The notes under the pieces: generated by a model
What the model saw: only the letters and a program-made list of their open reading frames with translations
The model's database searches: none
Told to the model about the DNA's origin: nothing
In this document: positions 1-8,761 of the stretch, piece after piece
Layout: each line of letters begins with the position of its first letter
Numbering within the stretch: position 1 is the first letter of the stretch
Position numbers and translations under genes: made by a program
Assembly (NCBI GenBank): GCA_030745875.1
Contig: JASLNT010000039.1
Coordinates: 1 to 64,000 of the forward strand
From: Phycisphaerae bacterium
GTDB taxonomy: Bacteria; Planctomycetota; Phycisphaerae; SM23-33
Direction: 5' to 3'
DNA: 64,000 nt

Positions 1-2
1 GC

Positions 3-116
3 AGCGGGATGCGATGGGACTCACCCAACGCCGAAGGGATGATGGCGTTGGCCGCTCTTGACCAAACTGGCCAGTGGAATGCCTACTGGCTCCTGCAAAA
101 CGCCCTCGCAGCATGA
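3..116 (+). pseudogene. C-terminal fragment of a probable transposase (cut by window edge)
   Basis: Reading frame 3 is open from the window edge to a TGA at 114-116 and encodes about 37 residues, including the motif RWDSPNAEGMMALAAL and a following GQWNAYW. I recall this pattern from the C-terminus of ISKra4-type transposases, but the fragment is too short to place firmly. The rest of the gene lies outside the window, so whether it is intact cannot be judged. Just downstream, CCCCC-GTGCGA-GGGGG (137-152) forms a short hairpin that could be part of the element end or a weak terminator. Nothing else is recognisable up to the sulfatase start at 228. Confidence 0.45.
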
Positions 117-227
117 TGCCAGAAAAACTTCTCACACCCCCGTGCGAGGGGGAAACTGCTTTTAGTTCAATAGGGCGGCTGATAGAATCGTTGTACTAAC
201 TGCAAGAGACCTAAGGAGACCGGATAG

Positions 228-1694
228 ATGATGAACAGACGCGATTTTTTCAAGACTGTCGGATTTGGCGCCGCGGCGACTATGTTGGGAGGCAATCTCC
301 CAGCCGCTCCGGCTGCTTCAAAGCGAAAGCCCAACGTTGTGCTGATACTTGTGGACGATCTGGGCTGGACCGACCTGGGTTGTTTCGGAAGCAAGTACTA
401 CGAGACGCCGAATATCGACAAGCTCGCCGCCGGCGGGATGAAGTTCACCAACGGTTACGCCGCATGCGCCGTCTGCTCGCCCACTCGGGCCGCGGTCATG
501 ACCGGGCGGTATCCCGCGCGGCTGGGCGTTACCGACTGGATCCGCTCGCGCTTCCAGGGCGGGAAGATACCGGCCGACAAGAAGAACCCTTCGGGCTACA
601 CCGGCGGCAGAGACATCCAGTGCCCGAAAAACGCACTCTGGATGGAAAGCGAAGAAATCACCATCGCCGAAGCGCTCAAACCGGCGGGTTACGTTTCCTG
701 CCACATCGGCAAGTGGCATCTCGGCGCCGACGACTGGTATCCCGAGCGACAGGGGTTCGATCAGAATTTCGGCGGGTGCGATTACGGCCAGCCCCCCAGC
801 TACTTCGACCCGTACAAGAACAAACGCCTTGCCAATATCCCCACGCTCAAGCCGCGGAAGGAAGGGGAATATCTAACTGATCGCGAAGGTGACGAGGCCG
901 TCGGTTTCATTCGCGCCAACAAGGACAAACCGTTCTTCCTTTATCTCGCCAACTACGCAGTCCACACGCCGATCCAGGGCAAGAAGAATCTTATCGAGAA
1001 GTATTCCGACAAAACGCCGACCAATCAGAAGAATCCCACGTACGCGGCCATGGTCGAGTCCGTCGACGACTCGGTGGGCAAGGTAATGGCGGTGCTGGAC
1101 GAACTGAAGCTCACAGAAGACACGCTGGTGATATTCAGTTCCGACAATGGCGGGCTGATGGGCCCCACGAATAACAAACCGCTGCGTTCGGGCAAGGGTA
1201 ATCCGTACGAAGGCGGGATTCGCGTACCGTACATTTTCCGCAAGCCCGGGCTGATCAAGGCCGGCAGCGTCTGCGACACGCCGGTGATCAGCGTGGACTT
1301 CATGCCTACGATCTGTGCGACTGTCGGTATCGCCCCGCCGGCTGGACGGGAGATCGACGGTGAAGACCTGACTCCGCTTCTGACCCAGTCGGGCAAGTTG
1401 AAGCGCACGGAGATTTACTGGCATTTCCCACATTTCCGAGGGCGGATCATGCCATACAGCATCATACGCCAGGGCGACTGGAAACTGCTGAAACGCTACG
1501 CCGGCTCGCCGGAGTTCGAACTGTTCAATCTCGCCAAAGATCTCAGCGAGACAAAGGACCTCGCCCCCGACATGCCCGAAAAGGTGAAGGACCTCAACGC
1601 AAAACTCGTCGCCGCGCTGAAGAAGCAGGGCGCCAAGATCCCGCGCCCCAACCCGAATCCCAGACCCGCTGGAAAGAAGAAAAAGAAGAAATAG
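228..1694 (+). CDS. Tat-exported sulfatase (formylglycine type), sulfatase 1
   Basis: Arylsulfatase-family hydrolase that removes sulfate esters, probably from a polysaccharide, outside the cytoplasm. The N-terminus has a twin-arginine signal (NRRDFFK, then a hydrophobic stretch). The metal-binding DD follows near residue 43, and the catalytic motif CSPTR has Cys83 as the residue converted to formylglycine. The family motifs GKWHLG, VHTPIQ and SSDNGG are present. The 488-residue length is normal for the family. An SD AAGGAG lies 9 nt before the first ATG; a second ATG follows immediately. It opens a three-sulfatase operon. The C-terminus ends in a proline/lysine tail with six lysines, which is unusual. 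Substrate cannot be read from sequence. Confidence 0.95.
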   Translation: MMNRRDFFKTVGFGAAATMLGGNLPAAPAASKRKPNVVLILVDDLGWTDLGCFGSKYYETPNIDKLAAGGMKFTNGYAACAVCSPTRAAVMTGRYPARLGVTDWIRSRFQGGKIPADKKNPSGYTGGRDIQCPKNALWMESEEITIAEALKPAGYVSCHIGKWHLGADDWYPERQGFDQNFGGCDYGQPPSYFDPYKNKRLANIPTLKPRKEGEYLTDREGDEAVGFIRANKDKPFFLYLANYAVHTPIQGKKNLIEKYSDKTPTNQKNPTYAAMVESVDDSVGKVMAVLDELKLTEDTLVIFSSDNGGLMGPTNNKPLRSGKGNPYEGGIRVPYIFRKPGLIKAGSVCDTPVISVDFMPTICATVGIAPPAGREIDGEDLTPLLTQSGKLKRTEIYWHFPHFRGRIMPYSIIRQGDWKLLKRYAGSPEFELFNLAKDLSETKDLAPDMPEKVKDLNAKLVAALKKQGAKIPRPNPNPRPAGKKKKKK

Positions 1695-1708
1695 GCAGGA
1701 CCCTCCAA

Positions 1709-3184
1709 ATGAAGAGAAATATCAAGCGTCGCGACTTCCTTAAGACCGCCTCACTGGCCGCCGCCGCTGCGGTCCTGCCCCGCTCAGCATGCGCTGCGGA
1801 CAAACCTTCCCGCCCGAATATCGTTTTCATCAACATGGACGATCTGGGTTGGAAGGACGTCGCGTTCATGGGCTCGAAATTCTACGAGACGCCGAACATC
1901 GACAAGCTGGCGTCGGAGGGAATGATATTTACAAACGCCTACTCCAACGCCGCCAACTGCGCTCCGAGCCGGGCCTGCGTAATGTCCGGGCAATACGGAC
2001 CGCGACACGGGGTGTACACAGTCGCCAGTTCGGCCCGGGGCAACTCCAAGACTCGCAAACTCATCCCAATCAAGAACCGCACCGACCTGCCGGACGACAA
2101 CGTGACACTGGCCGAGGCGCTCAAGCCCGCAGGTTACCGAACCGCGACGATGGGCAAATGGCACCTTGGAAAAGATCCGAAAACCCAAGGTTTCGACGTG
2201 AACGTAGCGGGCGGAACCGCGGGCAGTCCGCGGAGCTACTTCAGCCCATACAGAAATAAAACGCTGAGCGACGGGCCCAAGGGCGAGCACCTTCCCTATC
2301 GCCTGACGACCGAAGCGATCAAATTCGTCGAGGCCAACAAGGCTCGCCCGTTCTTCCTTTATCTCCCGTACTTCTCGGTCCACACGCCGATACAGGCTCC
2401 GAAGGACATCACCGCAAAATACAAAGCAAAGGGCCCCGCAGGCGGGCAGGGCCACGCAACATACGCAGCCATGATCGAAAGCGCCGACACCAACATCGGA
2501 CGCCTGATGAAGAAGATCGACGCACTTGGTCTGCGTGAAAACACGATCGTTGTTTTTACGTCCGACAACGGCGGGATCGTCAAGATTTCCTCCCAGGCTC
2601 CGGCCCGTGCGGGCAAGGGTTCGTATTACGATGGCGGAATTCGCGAACCGCTGATCGTCCGCTGGCCGGCGAAGATTAAAGCGGGCGCCAAATGCGACAC
2701 GCCGGTTATCGGGATCGACTTCTACCCGACCTTCCTCGAGGCGACCGGAGCCAAAAAGCCCGAGGGCAAACTGCTGGACGGCGTGAGCCTTATGCCATTG
2801 CTCACGCAAACCGGCGAGCTGAAGGATCGGGCGTTGTTCTGGCACTTCCCGATCTATCTGCAGAGTTACAGCGGAGCCGACGAAGCGCGCGATCCGCTGT
2901 TCCGCACGCGTCCCGGTTGCGTCGTGCGAGTTGGCGACTGGAAACTGCACGAGTATTTCGAGGACGGCGGGTTGGAGTTGTACAACCTGAAAGACGATCT
3001 CGGCGAGCGGAACAACCTGGCGGGCAAGATGCCCGACAAGACCAAAGAACTCCACGCGATAATGCTCCGCTGGCGGAAAGAGACCAAGGCGCCCGTACCG
3101 ACTGAGAAGAACCCGCAGTACGACCCGAACTACAAACCCGGCGCTGGAAAACCCAAACGCCGCAAAGGAAGAAAGAGCGAATGA
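1709..3184 (+). CDS. Tat-exported sulfatase (formylglycine type), sulfatase 2
   Basis: Second sulfatase of the operon, starting 14 nt after sulfatase 1. It carries a twin-arginine signal (KRRDFLK), the metal-binding MDDLGW, the formylglycine motif CAPSR with Cys84, GKWHLG, VHTPIQ and TSDNGG. The length of 491 residues is typical. Domain order and several motifs match sulfatase 1, so the two may be diverged duplicates. The C-terminus is again basic (KPKRRKGRK). The stop codon overlaps the next start (ATGA), indicating translational coupling with sulfatase 3. The specific sulfated sugar is unknown. Confidence 0.95.
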   Translation: MKRNIKRRDFLKTASLAAAAAVLPRSACAADKPSRPNIVFINMDDLGWKDVAFMGSKFYETPNIDKLASEGMIFTNAYSNAANCAPSRACVMSGQYGPRHGVYTVASSARGNSKTRKLIPIKNRTDLPDDNVTLAEALKPAGYRTATMGKWHLGKDPKTQGFDVNVAGGTAGSPRSYFSPYRNKTLSDGPKGEHLPYRLTTEAIKFVEANKARPFFLYLPYFSVHTPIQAPKDITAKYKAKGPAGGQGHATYAAMIESADTNIGRLMKKIDALGLRENTIVVFTSDNGGIVKISSQAPARAGKGSYYDGGIREPLIVRWPAKIKAGAKCDTPVIGIDFYPTFLEATGAKKPEGKLLDGVSLMPLLTQTGELKDRALFWHFPIYLQSYSGADEARDPLFRTRPGCVVRVGDWKLHEYFEDGGLELYNLKDDLGERNNLAGKMPDKTKELHAIMLRWRKETKAPVPTEKNPQYDPNYKPGAGKPKRRKGRKSE

Positions 3185-4623
3185 GGCGTCGCGAGTTTCT
3201 CAAAACCGCCGGACTGACCGCAGCCGTCGGACTGACAGCAACGAACGCCCCGGCCGCCAAGCCTGCAAAGCAACCGAACATACTTTTCATATTCAGCGAT
3301 CAGCAGCGGTGGGACACCGTCGAATGCTACGGTCGCCCGATTTTCAAGGGCCTGACGCCGAATCTCGACAAGATGGCCGCCGACGGGGTGAGGTTCGCGA
3401 ATTCGTTCACCTGTCAGCCTGTTTGCGGACCGGCCCGCGCCGCTCTGCAGACCGGGAAATACGCATCACAGACCACCTGCCACACTAATGGAATATCCCT
3501 GCCTCGCACCGAGAGGACTCTTGCGCACCTTCTGTCGGCCGCCGGTTACGACGTGGGGTATCTCGGAAAGTGGCATCTCGCCTCAGACACAAAGAAGACC
3601 CCCGGTGTAGCCGCGTTCAATTGTCGCAGCAAGCCCGTACCGCCCGAGAGGCGGGGCGGGTACAAGGATTTCTGGCTGGCGTCGGATGTTCTGGAGTTCA
3701 CCTCGCACGCGTACGACGGGCACATGTTCGACGGAGCCGGACAGAAACGCCTGTTCCCCAGCAACCGATACCGCGTTGACGCCCAGACCGACTGGGCGAT
3801 CGAGTTTCTCCAGTCGCGCAAGGATCAAACCAAACCGTTCTTCCTGTTCGTCTCGTACATAGAACCGCATCACCAGAACGATCACCGCCATTTCGAGGGT
3901 CCGCGCGGATCGAAGGAAAAGTACAAGGACTACCGCATACCGGGCGATCTGGCGGGCACGAAAGGCGACTGGAAGAAGGAGATGCCCGACTATCTCGGTT
4001 GCTGTGCGTCGCTGGACGACAACGTAGGTCGCCTGCGGGCCGAACTGAAACGTCTGGGCATGGATAACAACACCGTGGTGCTCTACACGACCGATCACGC
4101 CTGCCATTTCCGCACGCGGAACGGAGAGTACAAGCGATCCTGCCACGACAATTCCATCCGCACGCCGCTTATCGCCTGCGGGCCGGGCTTTGCGGGAGGG
4201 AAAGTGATCGACCATATGGTCTCGCTTGTCGACCTTACGCCTACTGTCCTGACCGCGGGCGGGGCGAAACCGCCCGACTATCTCCAAGGCCGCCCGCTGC
4301 AGACTCTGGTTGACGGATCGGCGAGGGATTGGCCAGCCGAAGTGTTCGTCCAGATAAGCGAATCCCACACCGGAAGGGCGATACGAACAAAGCGATGGAA
4401 GTATTCGGTCCGCGCCCCAGGCCGACGCAAACCCTCCGGCGGGAGCGAAGTGTACGTTGAGGAGTTTCTATACGACCTCCAGGCCGACCCGCACGAACGC
4501 AACAACCTTGTCGCCGATCCCAAACACGCTGCGGTCCGCGCGAAACTCGCAGCCTCCCTTAAACGCCGCATGGTCGCAGCCGGCGAGAAATCGCCCGCCG
4601 TCAATCCCGCCGCCCAATCATAA
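3181..4623 (+). CDS. Tat-exported sulfatase (formylglycine type), sulfatase 3
   Basis: Third sulfatase, translationally coupled to the second by a 4-nt overlap. It has a twin-arginine signal (MRRREFLK), the metal site SDQQRWD instead of the DDLG form of its neighbours, the catalytic motif CGPAR with Cys82, GKWHLA, and TTDHACHFRTRNGEYK near the second metal site. It therefore belongs to a different sulfatase subgroup from the first two, which suggests that the operon covers more than one sulfate position or linkage. At 480 residues it is full length. Its 3' end overlaps the convergent fucosidase gene by 23 nt. Confidence 0.94.
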   Translation: MRRREFLKTAGLTAAVGLTATNAPAAKPAKQPNILFIFSDQQRWDTVECYGRPIFKGLTPNLDKMAADGVRFANSFTCQPVCGPARAALQTGKYASQTTCHTNGISLPRTERTLAHLLSAAGYDVGYLGKWHLASDTKKTPGVAAFNCRSKPVPPERRGGYKDFWLASDVLEFTSHAYDGHMFDGAGQKRLFPSNRYRVDAQTDWAIEFLQSRKDQTKPFFLFVSYIEPHHQNDHRHFEGPRGSKEKYKDYRIPGDLAGTKGDWKKEMPDYLGCCASLDDNVGRLRAELKRLGMDNNTVVLYTTDHACHFRTRNGEYKRSCHDNSIRTPLIACGPGFAGGKVIDHMVSLVDLTPTVLTAGGAKPPDYLQGRPLQTLVDGSARDWPAEVFVQISESHTGRAIRTKRWKYSVRAPGRRKPSGGSEVYVEEFLYDLQADPHERNNLVADPKHAAVRAKLAASLKRRMVAAGEKSPAVNPAAQS

Positions 4624-6007
4624 AGCACGAGAAGGAGCGGATCTTCGGCGGGGCCTGGGATTTGATTACCCTCAGGCGGACGCTGGAGACCTTCTGCGGT
4701 TTGAAGCGGTGAATCCATTTGTGCCCGATGACCGCGCCTTTGGCTAGCTCGATCCACTTTCCGTCGACGAGGCCCTCGACTGCATGATCGCGAACTCGCT
4801 CACCGCAGGCTATTTGTTCCTGAAGGACTACCTGGTCGATCTCCTGCGGTTTGGCTAGCGGCAGGGCGATGGTCTTTCCGCTCGCATTCGACAGCGAAGC
4901 GACCGGTTTGCTGAACTGCTTGCGCAGCAGCTTTCCGAATTCGATGAGCGACTTGGCGTCGGCGTCGGGGACCGTTCCGTCGGGCTTGACCACCACGCCG
5001 ATCACTAGATTCCCATTACGTCCCACGGAGGTGTAGTACTTCTTCAACAACATCCCGGGCGGGTATACGATCTTGTCCTGTCCGGGCCTGTAGAACCAGT
5101 TGTGACCGCGAAATCCCCGCAGCGGAATGTCTACTATTCCCGGCGACCAACATTGTCCCGCAGGATCGCCCTTGCCCAGCAACCGTTTCCACGTTTTGCT
5201 GTTGTGCGAGAGCTTTCCCGTTTTTCGCCCCGGCATGGTCGCGTAGCAGGGGACTCCGGCATGCCCCTGTTCGTTGCCGATCCATCTGACATCCGACCGC
5301 AGCGAGCTGTGGTAGAATATCCCGTTGGGTTGGTTCTTTTCGAAAATCGGAAGGAGGTTTCCTCCGCCTTCGTCGGGCGTCTTGTTCCCCGCATCAAACC
5401 ACACGTGAAATATCTCACCGTAGTTGCCCGTCAGTTCGGTGAACTGTTTTTCAGCGATCCGATTGTACGTTTCCTGCTCGGGAGAGCCCTTGCCCTTGCC
5501 CCAGTTTACGTAATGTCCCCACACCGTCTGATACACATTGCGATGCGTGCTGAAGAACAGTCCGGGGAGAACTTTGGCCTTTCGACACGAGGTTACGAAA
5601 TCGCCCACCACGTCGCCCTTGCCCCCGCGCCACTTGCTCTGCTTGAGCCCGTAGGGATACGCATCGCTCTGCCATTGCATAAACCCGCTGAAATGAGTGG
5701 CGGTCAGCAGGGCGTACTTCGCTCCCGAGGCGGTCGCCAGCTCCAACCATTTGTCGGTGTCCAGTTTGGCGGGATTGTATTTGTTCGGGTCGACCCGTTT
5801 GCGGTGCGTGTTGTTGGGCGTGTAGATCTCGGCCGCGATCGGCAGATCGAAACAGAACAGCAGCCCGATCTCGCAGTCCTGCCACACCTGCTGGGCCTTG
5901 GACGGGACGGGGATTCTGACCGGGGTCTCCGCCCGTGCGGCGGGAGGCGTTGTCAAAGACGATACGATCAGGATTGCAGCGGCGAGCAGTTCAGTTGTTC
6001 GCGTCAT
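4601..6007 (-). CDS. GH29 alpha-L-fucosidase, secreted
   Basis: A 468-residue protein with a Sec-type signal ending in ARA. It matches glycoside hydrolase family 29: the LLTATHFSGFMQW region, GDVVGDFVTSCRKAKVLPGLFFS, and VWFDAGN, where the Asp in WFD is the family nucleophile. The C-terminal third has a beta-sandwich look ending in a sugar-binding-type SVRLRVI segment. It would release fucose from a polysaccharide or glycoprotein in the periplasm or outside. It starts 4 nt after the DUF1593 gene stop, with the SD AAGGAA inside that junction, so the two are one transcript. Sitting next to three sulfatases, it suggests a sulfated fucan-type substrate (inference). Confidence 0.9.
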   Translation of the reverse strand: MTRTTELLAAAILIVSSLTTPPAARAETPVRIPVPSKAQQVWQDCEIGLLFCFDLPIAAEIYTPNNTHRKRVDPNKYNPAKLDTDKWLELATASGAKYALLTATHFSGFMQWQSDAYPYGLKQSKWRGGKGDVVGDFVTSCRKAKVLPGLFFSTHRNVYQTVWGHYVNWGKGKGSPEQETYNRIAEKQFTELTGNYGEIFHVWFDAGNKTPDEGGGNLLPIFEKNQPNGIFYHSSLRSDVRWIGNEQGHAGVPCYATMPGRKTGKLSHNSKTWKRLLGKGDPAGQCWSPGIVDIPLRGFRGHNWFYRPGQDKIVYPPGMLLKKYYTSVGRNGNLVIGVVVKPDGTVPDADAKSLIEFGKLLRKQFSKPVASLSNASGKTIALPLAKPQEIDQVVLQEQIACGERVRDHAVEGLVDGKWIELAKGAVIGHKWIHRFKPQKVSSVRLRVIKSQAPPKIRSFSCFMIGRRD

Positions 6008-6011
6008 TCAG

Positions 6012-7406
6012 CTATTCCTTGTTTCCTGTGATCGCGATTATCACCCGACGGTAACCGAACAGGCTGGGTTGTCCGGAGTCTCGCAGTTCCAGGATTATGT
6101 GGAGGGTCTTTCCCGGTTCGTTGGGAGCCTTAAAAGCGATCTTGTTGCTGTTCTTGTTGGCGATATTAACGCTGCGGGCGCTTCCGGCTTCGACGTACTG
6201 GAACCATCGATAACTGATCTTGTCGCCATCGGGATCCGAAGAGCCCGCAGCGTTCAGCGTGACGGTGTCTCCGGCGCGTGCGGTGATTGAAACGACGCTC
6301 TTTCCCTTTACTCCGTTGACGACAGCGGCGGGGTGGTGGTTGGCGTCGGAGCGTTTGGGGTTCACGCACCAGTCCATACGGGCGGCGAAATCGTTCTGAT
6401 AGGCCTCCCGCCATCGCCAAACGCTGGCGTGCGGAAGACTGTAGCTCTTACCGTCGACGACAACCGTGTCATCGCTGTTGGTCCAGATCGCCCGCGTTTC
6501 TCCCTCCGGTTTGCTGAGTTTGTAGCGTCCGCCCCAACCGCCGTAATCCGGGCTTACATCGCCCGCAAGACCGTTGTCGATCAGGTTAAGGAAGGACGGT
6601 GTGTCGCCTTCCATTATGTACTTCCATTTGGGATACATCGCCCCGAGCGGGCCGTGTCCGGTGATTACGTTCCTGCTTAACCACTCATTGCTGATCCAGG
6701 CGAAGTAGCGCGGCGGGGCGGCGAACTTGTATCTGCGCTCCCCGGATATCCCGGTCCATGTCGCCTTGCGATACTGTTTGTGCCCCTGGTCGCTTGGCGT
6801 GACCACATAGAAGAGCCTGGGGAACTCCTTGCGCATCCAGGCTCCGCTGTCGTCCTGGTCGCTTATCGTGTAGACGCGTATTTTGGCTACGAATTTGTCG
6901 ACTTCCGTCTTGCTGCGCGTGTTGCGAACTTTCCACAGGGTCTGGGCCAGACAGTTGCTCCCGCCCCAGATGGTGACCCACACCGGGCGTTTGTCGGGTT
7001 TGTCGATGACGGAGATAAGCAGTTTGGAGCCCGCGGAATCCTTGCCCTCGCCCACGCCGCCCATCCCGTAAACCGGCAAGTGTGAACTGGTCACCGACAA
7101 CAGGTGATCGGGCGACGGATAGCGATTGTCGTGTTTGATCAGGTTCGGATAGACCTTCTTATACGCGCGGACCTGGGCCTGGATTTTGTCCGGGCGCGTT
7201 TTCTTTCGCAGCCAGGTGGAGGTTGTGGCGATCATCGCCTCGACTTCATAGTCGCTCGAACTGACGAGGAAGCGCACCAGCGACTCTTCGTCGTCGGGTT
7301 CGTTGGTTATGTCGGTCAGGACGACTGCTCGCGGGCGGGCGGCTCGGGACGGGGCGGGGAACGTTAGAACCACTGCAGCCAGCACGATTGCGAACGCGTG
7401 TTTCAT
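6012..7406 (-). CDS. DUF1593 nucleoside-hydrolase-like secreted protein
   Basis: A 464-residue secreted protein with a signal peptide (cleavage near APSRAA). The core starts with RAVVLTDITNEPDDEESLVR, which has the clustered Asp pattern of the calcium site in nucleoside-hydrolase-fold proteins and marks the DUF1593 family. The C-terminal roughly 90 residues (GDTVTLNAAGSSDPDGDKISYRW) look like a PKD/Ig-like beta domain, as usual for the family. DUF1593 proteins are often found in polysaccharide loci, but their reaction is not established to my knowledge. SD AAAAGGAA precedes the ATG. It is likely cotranscribed with the fucosidase downstream and possibly with the HPPD-like gene upstream (41-nt gap). 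Confidence 0.88.
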   Translation of the reverse strand: MKHAFAIVLAAVVLTFPAPSRAARPRAVVLTDITNEPDDEESLVRFLVSSSDYEVEAMIATTSTWLRKKTRPDKIQAQVRAYKKVYPNLIKHDNRYPSPDHLLSVTSSHLPVYGMGGVGEGKDSAGSKLLISVIDKPDKRPVWVTIWGGSNCLAQTLWKVRNTRSKTEVDKFVAKIRVYTISDQDDSGAWMRKEFPRLFYVVTPSDQGHKQYRKATWTGISGERRYKFAAPPRYFAWISNEWLSRNVITGHGPLGAMYPKWKYIMEGDTPSFLNLIDNGLAGDVSPDYGGWGGRYKLSKPEGETRAIWTNSDDTVVVDGKSYSLPHASVWRWREAYQNDFAARMDWCVNPKRSDANHHPAAVVNGVKGKSVVSITARAGDTVTLNAAGSSDPDGDKISYRWFQYVEAGSARSVNIANKNSNKIAFKAPNEPGKTLHIILELRDSGQPSLFGYRRVIIAITGNKE

Positions 7407-7447
7407 CCGGTATTCCTTTTACGTTGGCCGATGCGGCGATCGACGCG

Positions 7448-8608
7448 TTATTGCTTGTCCGTAGAACCGGTCAGCAGCGTCACGTTTTTCGGTGAGAAGA
7501 ACCCGTCGAAGTCGCCGTAGCGGCGGATGTATTCGTTTACGATAAGCGTGTTTTCCGATGGGGTGGAGAACGTCTGTTTGAGACCTTCTTCCGGCGAGCC
7601 TATCAGCCCGATCAGGAATTCCATTCCCCGCTCCTTCAACCGGGTGAAGGTCTCTTCGATCTGTTCGGTTCGAAACGCCATGTGATGCACGCGCGGCCCG
7701 TAATTGTGCAGGAATTTTTCGGTCGGGCCGGATGTTTCGTCCGATTCGTACGGGCGAATGCCCGACGTGAAGACCAGTGCGAAATCGTCGGCCGATAGTC
7801 GCGATACGTTGGTGATCGAGTTGAACAGTTTCACGTAGATCGAGAATTCGAAGTTGTAGTTCGTGAGCGTCATGAACTCCAGGATCGCCGCGTCGCGATC
7901 CCTGGCAGCCACCCGAACGGCTGCATGGTCCAACTCCTTCACATTCGACAGGCCCGGTTCGCATTGCGATGCGATGTCCGTTTCGAACGGCCGGGCCGAT
8001 CGGCTGCGGTAATCCCGCCCGGGTTCTAACCACTGGACGAATCCGATCGAAACGTCCGTGAACGTTGACGGGATCGTCTGGATGAACAGGTGCGTATCGG
8101 AGGCGACGGGCTCGTCTGTGAGGAACTCAACGCCTCGCCCGCGCTGGATTCTCACGTAACGCTCAAGATCGGTTGTGTTGAACACGAGCGTTTCGAGGCG
8201 AGTGTTGGGCAGGTGTGCGGCGTGGGGATAGTTCGTCGTCGATGGAAACGGATTGTCGCCCTTGCGTGAGCGGATCAGAAAGTCCGCAGAACCGCTCGCC
8301 TTCAGGACCAGCGTTGTAAAACGGTCATCCTCGAATGCGGTATCCAGCTCCATACCGGTGAACCTGAGCAGTTCGGCGGCGGCGGATTCCCGCCGGTCCG
8401 GTTCGGTGTTGATTATCACGCATTCGAGCCCGCCGACCAGCCCTTCGATCCCGTCGGCCTTCCGCTGGGCGATCACCTTCGGGGCCTGGTTAAGCAGGAA
8501 CTCATCGCTATTGCTGAAATCGTAGCATTCATCTCCGCAGCCGGAGCAGACATGCGTTTCGGCCTGTTGATAAACGGCTAGACACTTTTCGCAGATCAAC
8601 TTCCGCAT
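7448..8608 (-). CDS. Zinc-ribbon plus HPPD-like (VOC superfamily) protein
   Basis: I chose the ATG at 8608 rather than the ORF-track start, because MRKLICEKC begins a clear domain and GGAAGAA precedes it. The 386-residue protein opens with CEKC-x11-CSGC-GDEC, a rubredoxin/zinc-ribbon-like knuckle. It continues with two vicinal-oxygen-chelate modules. The second resembles 4-hydroxyphenylpyruvate dioxygenase: ELDH, RVHHMAF and VNEYIRRYGDFDGFF supply the His-His-Glu iron triad in the right order. The substrate-binding stretches differ from true HPPD, so the reaction is unknown. It heads the minus-strand group with DUF1593 and the fucosidase. No signal peptide is seen, so a cytoplasmic location is likely. 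Confidence 0.8.
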   Translation of the reverse strand: MRKLICEKCLAVYQQAETHVCSGCGDECYDFSNSDEFLLNQAPKVIAQRKADGIEGLVGGLECVIINTEPDRRESAAAELLRFTGMELDTAFEDDRFTTLVLKASGSADFLIRSRKGDNPFPSTTNYPHAAHLPNTRLETLVFNTTDLERYVRIQRGRGVEFLTDEPVASDTHLFIQTIPSTFTDVSIGFVQWLEPGRDYRSRSARPFETDIASQCEPGLSNVKELDHAAVRVAARDRDAAILEFMTLTNYNFEFSIYVKLFNSITNVSRLSADDFALVFTSGIRPYESDETSGPTEKFLHNYGPRVHHMAFRTEQIEETFTRLKERGMEFLIGLIGSPEEGLKQTFSTPSENTLIVNEYIRRYGDFDGFFSPKNVTLLTGSTDKQ

Positions 8609-8761
8609 AAGACAATTCTTCCCGTGCTGTTCGAGTAACCGCCAACCGCTGACGGGCAGTATCCCCGCATCACAGGAATCTGTCAATGTCTCGGAGTTGG
8701 GGCGCTATGATGTATTCAACAGTATGTAATCGCCGGAACGGACGGAGGGGAGGTAAAGCGC

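Noticed and set aside
1784-3055. 423-residue minus-strand ORF over sulfatase 2
   Set aside because: It is a shadow of the sulfatase gene; no start signal or domain.
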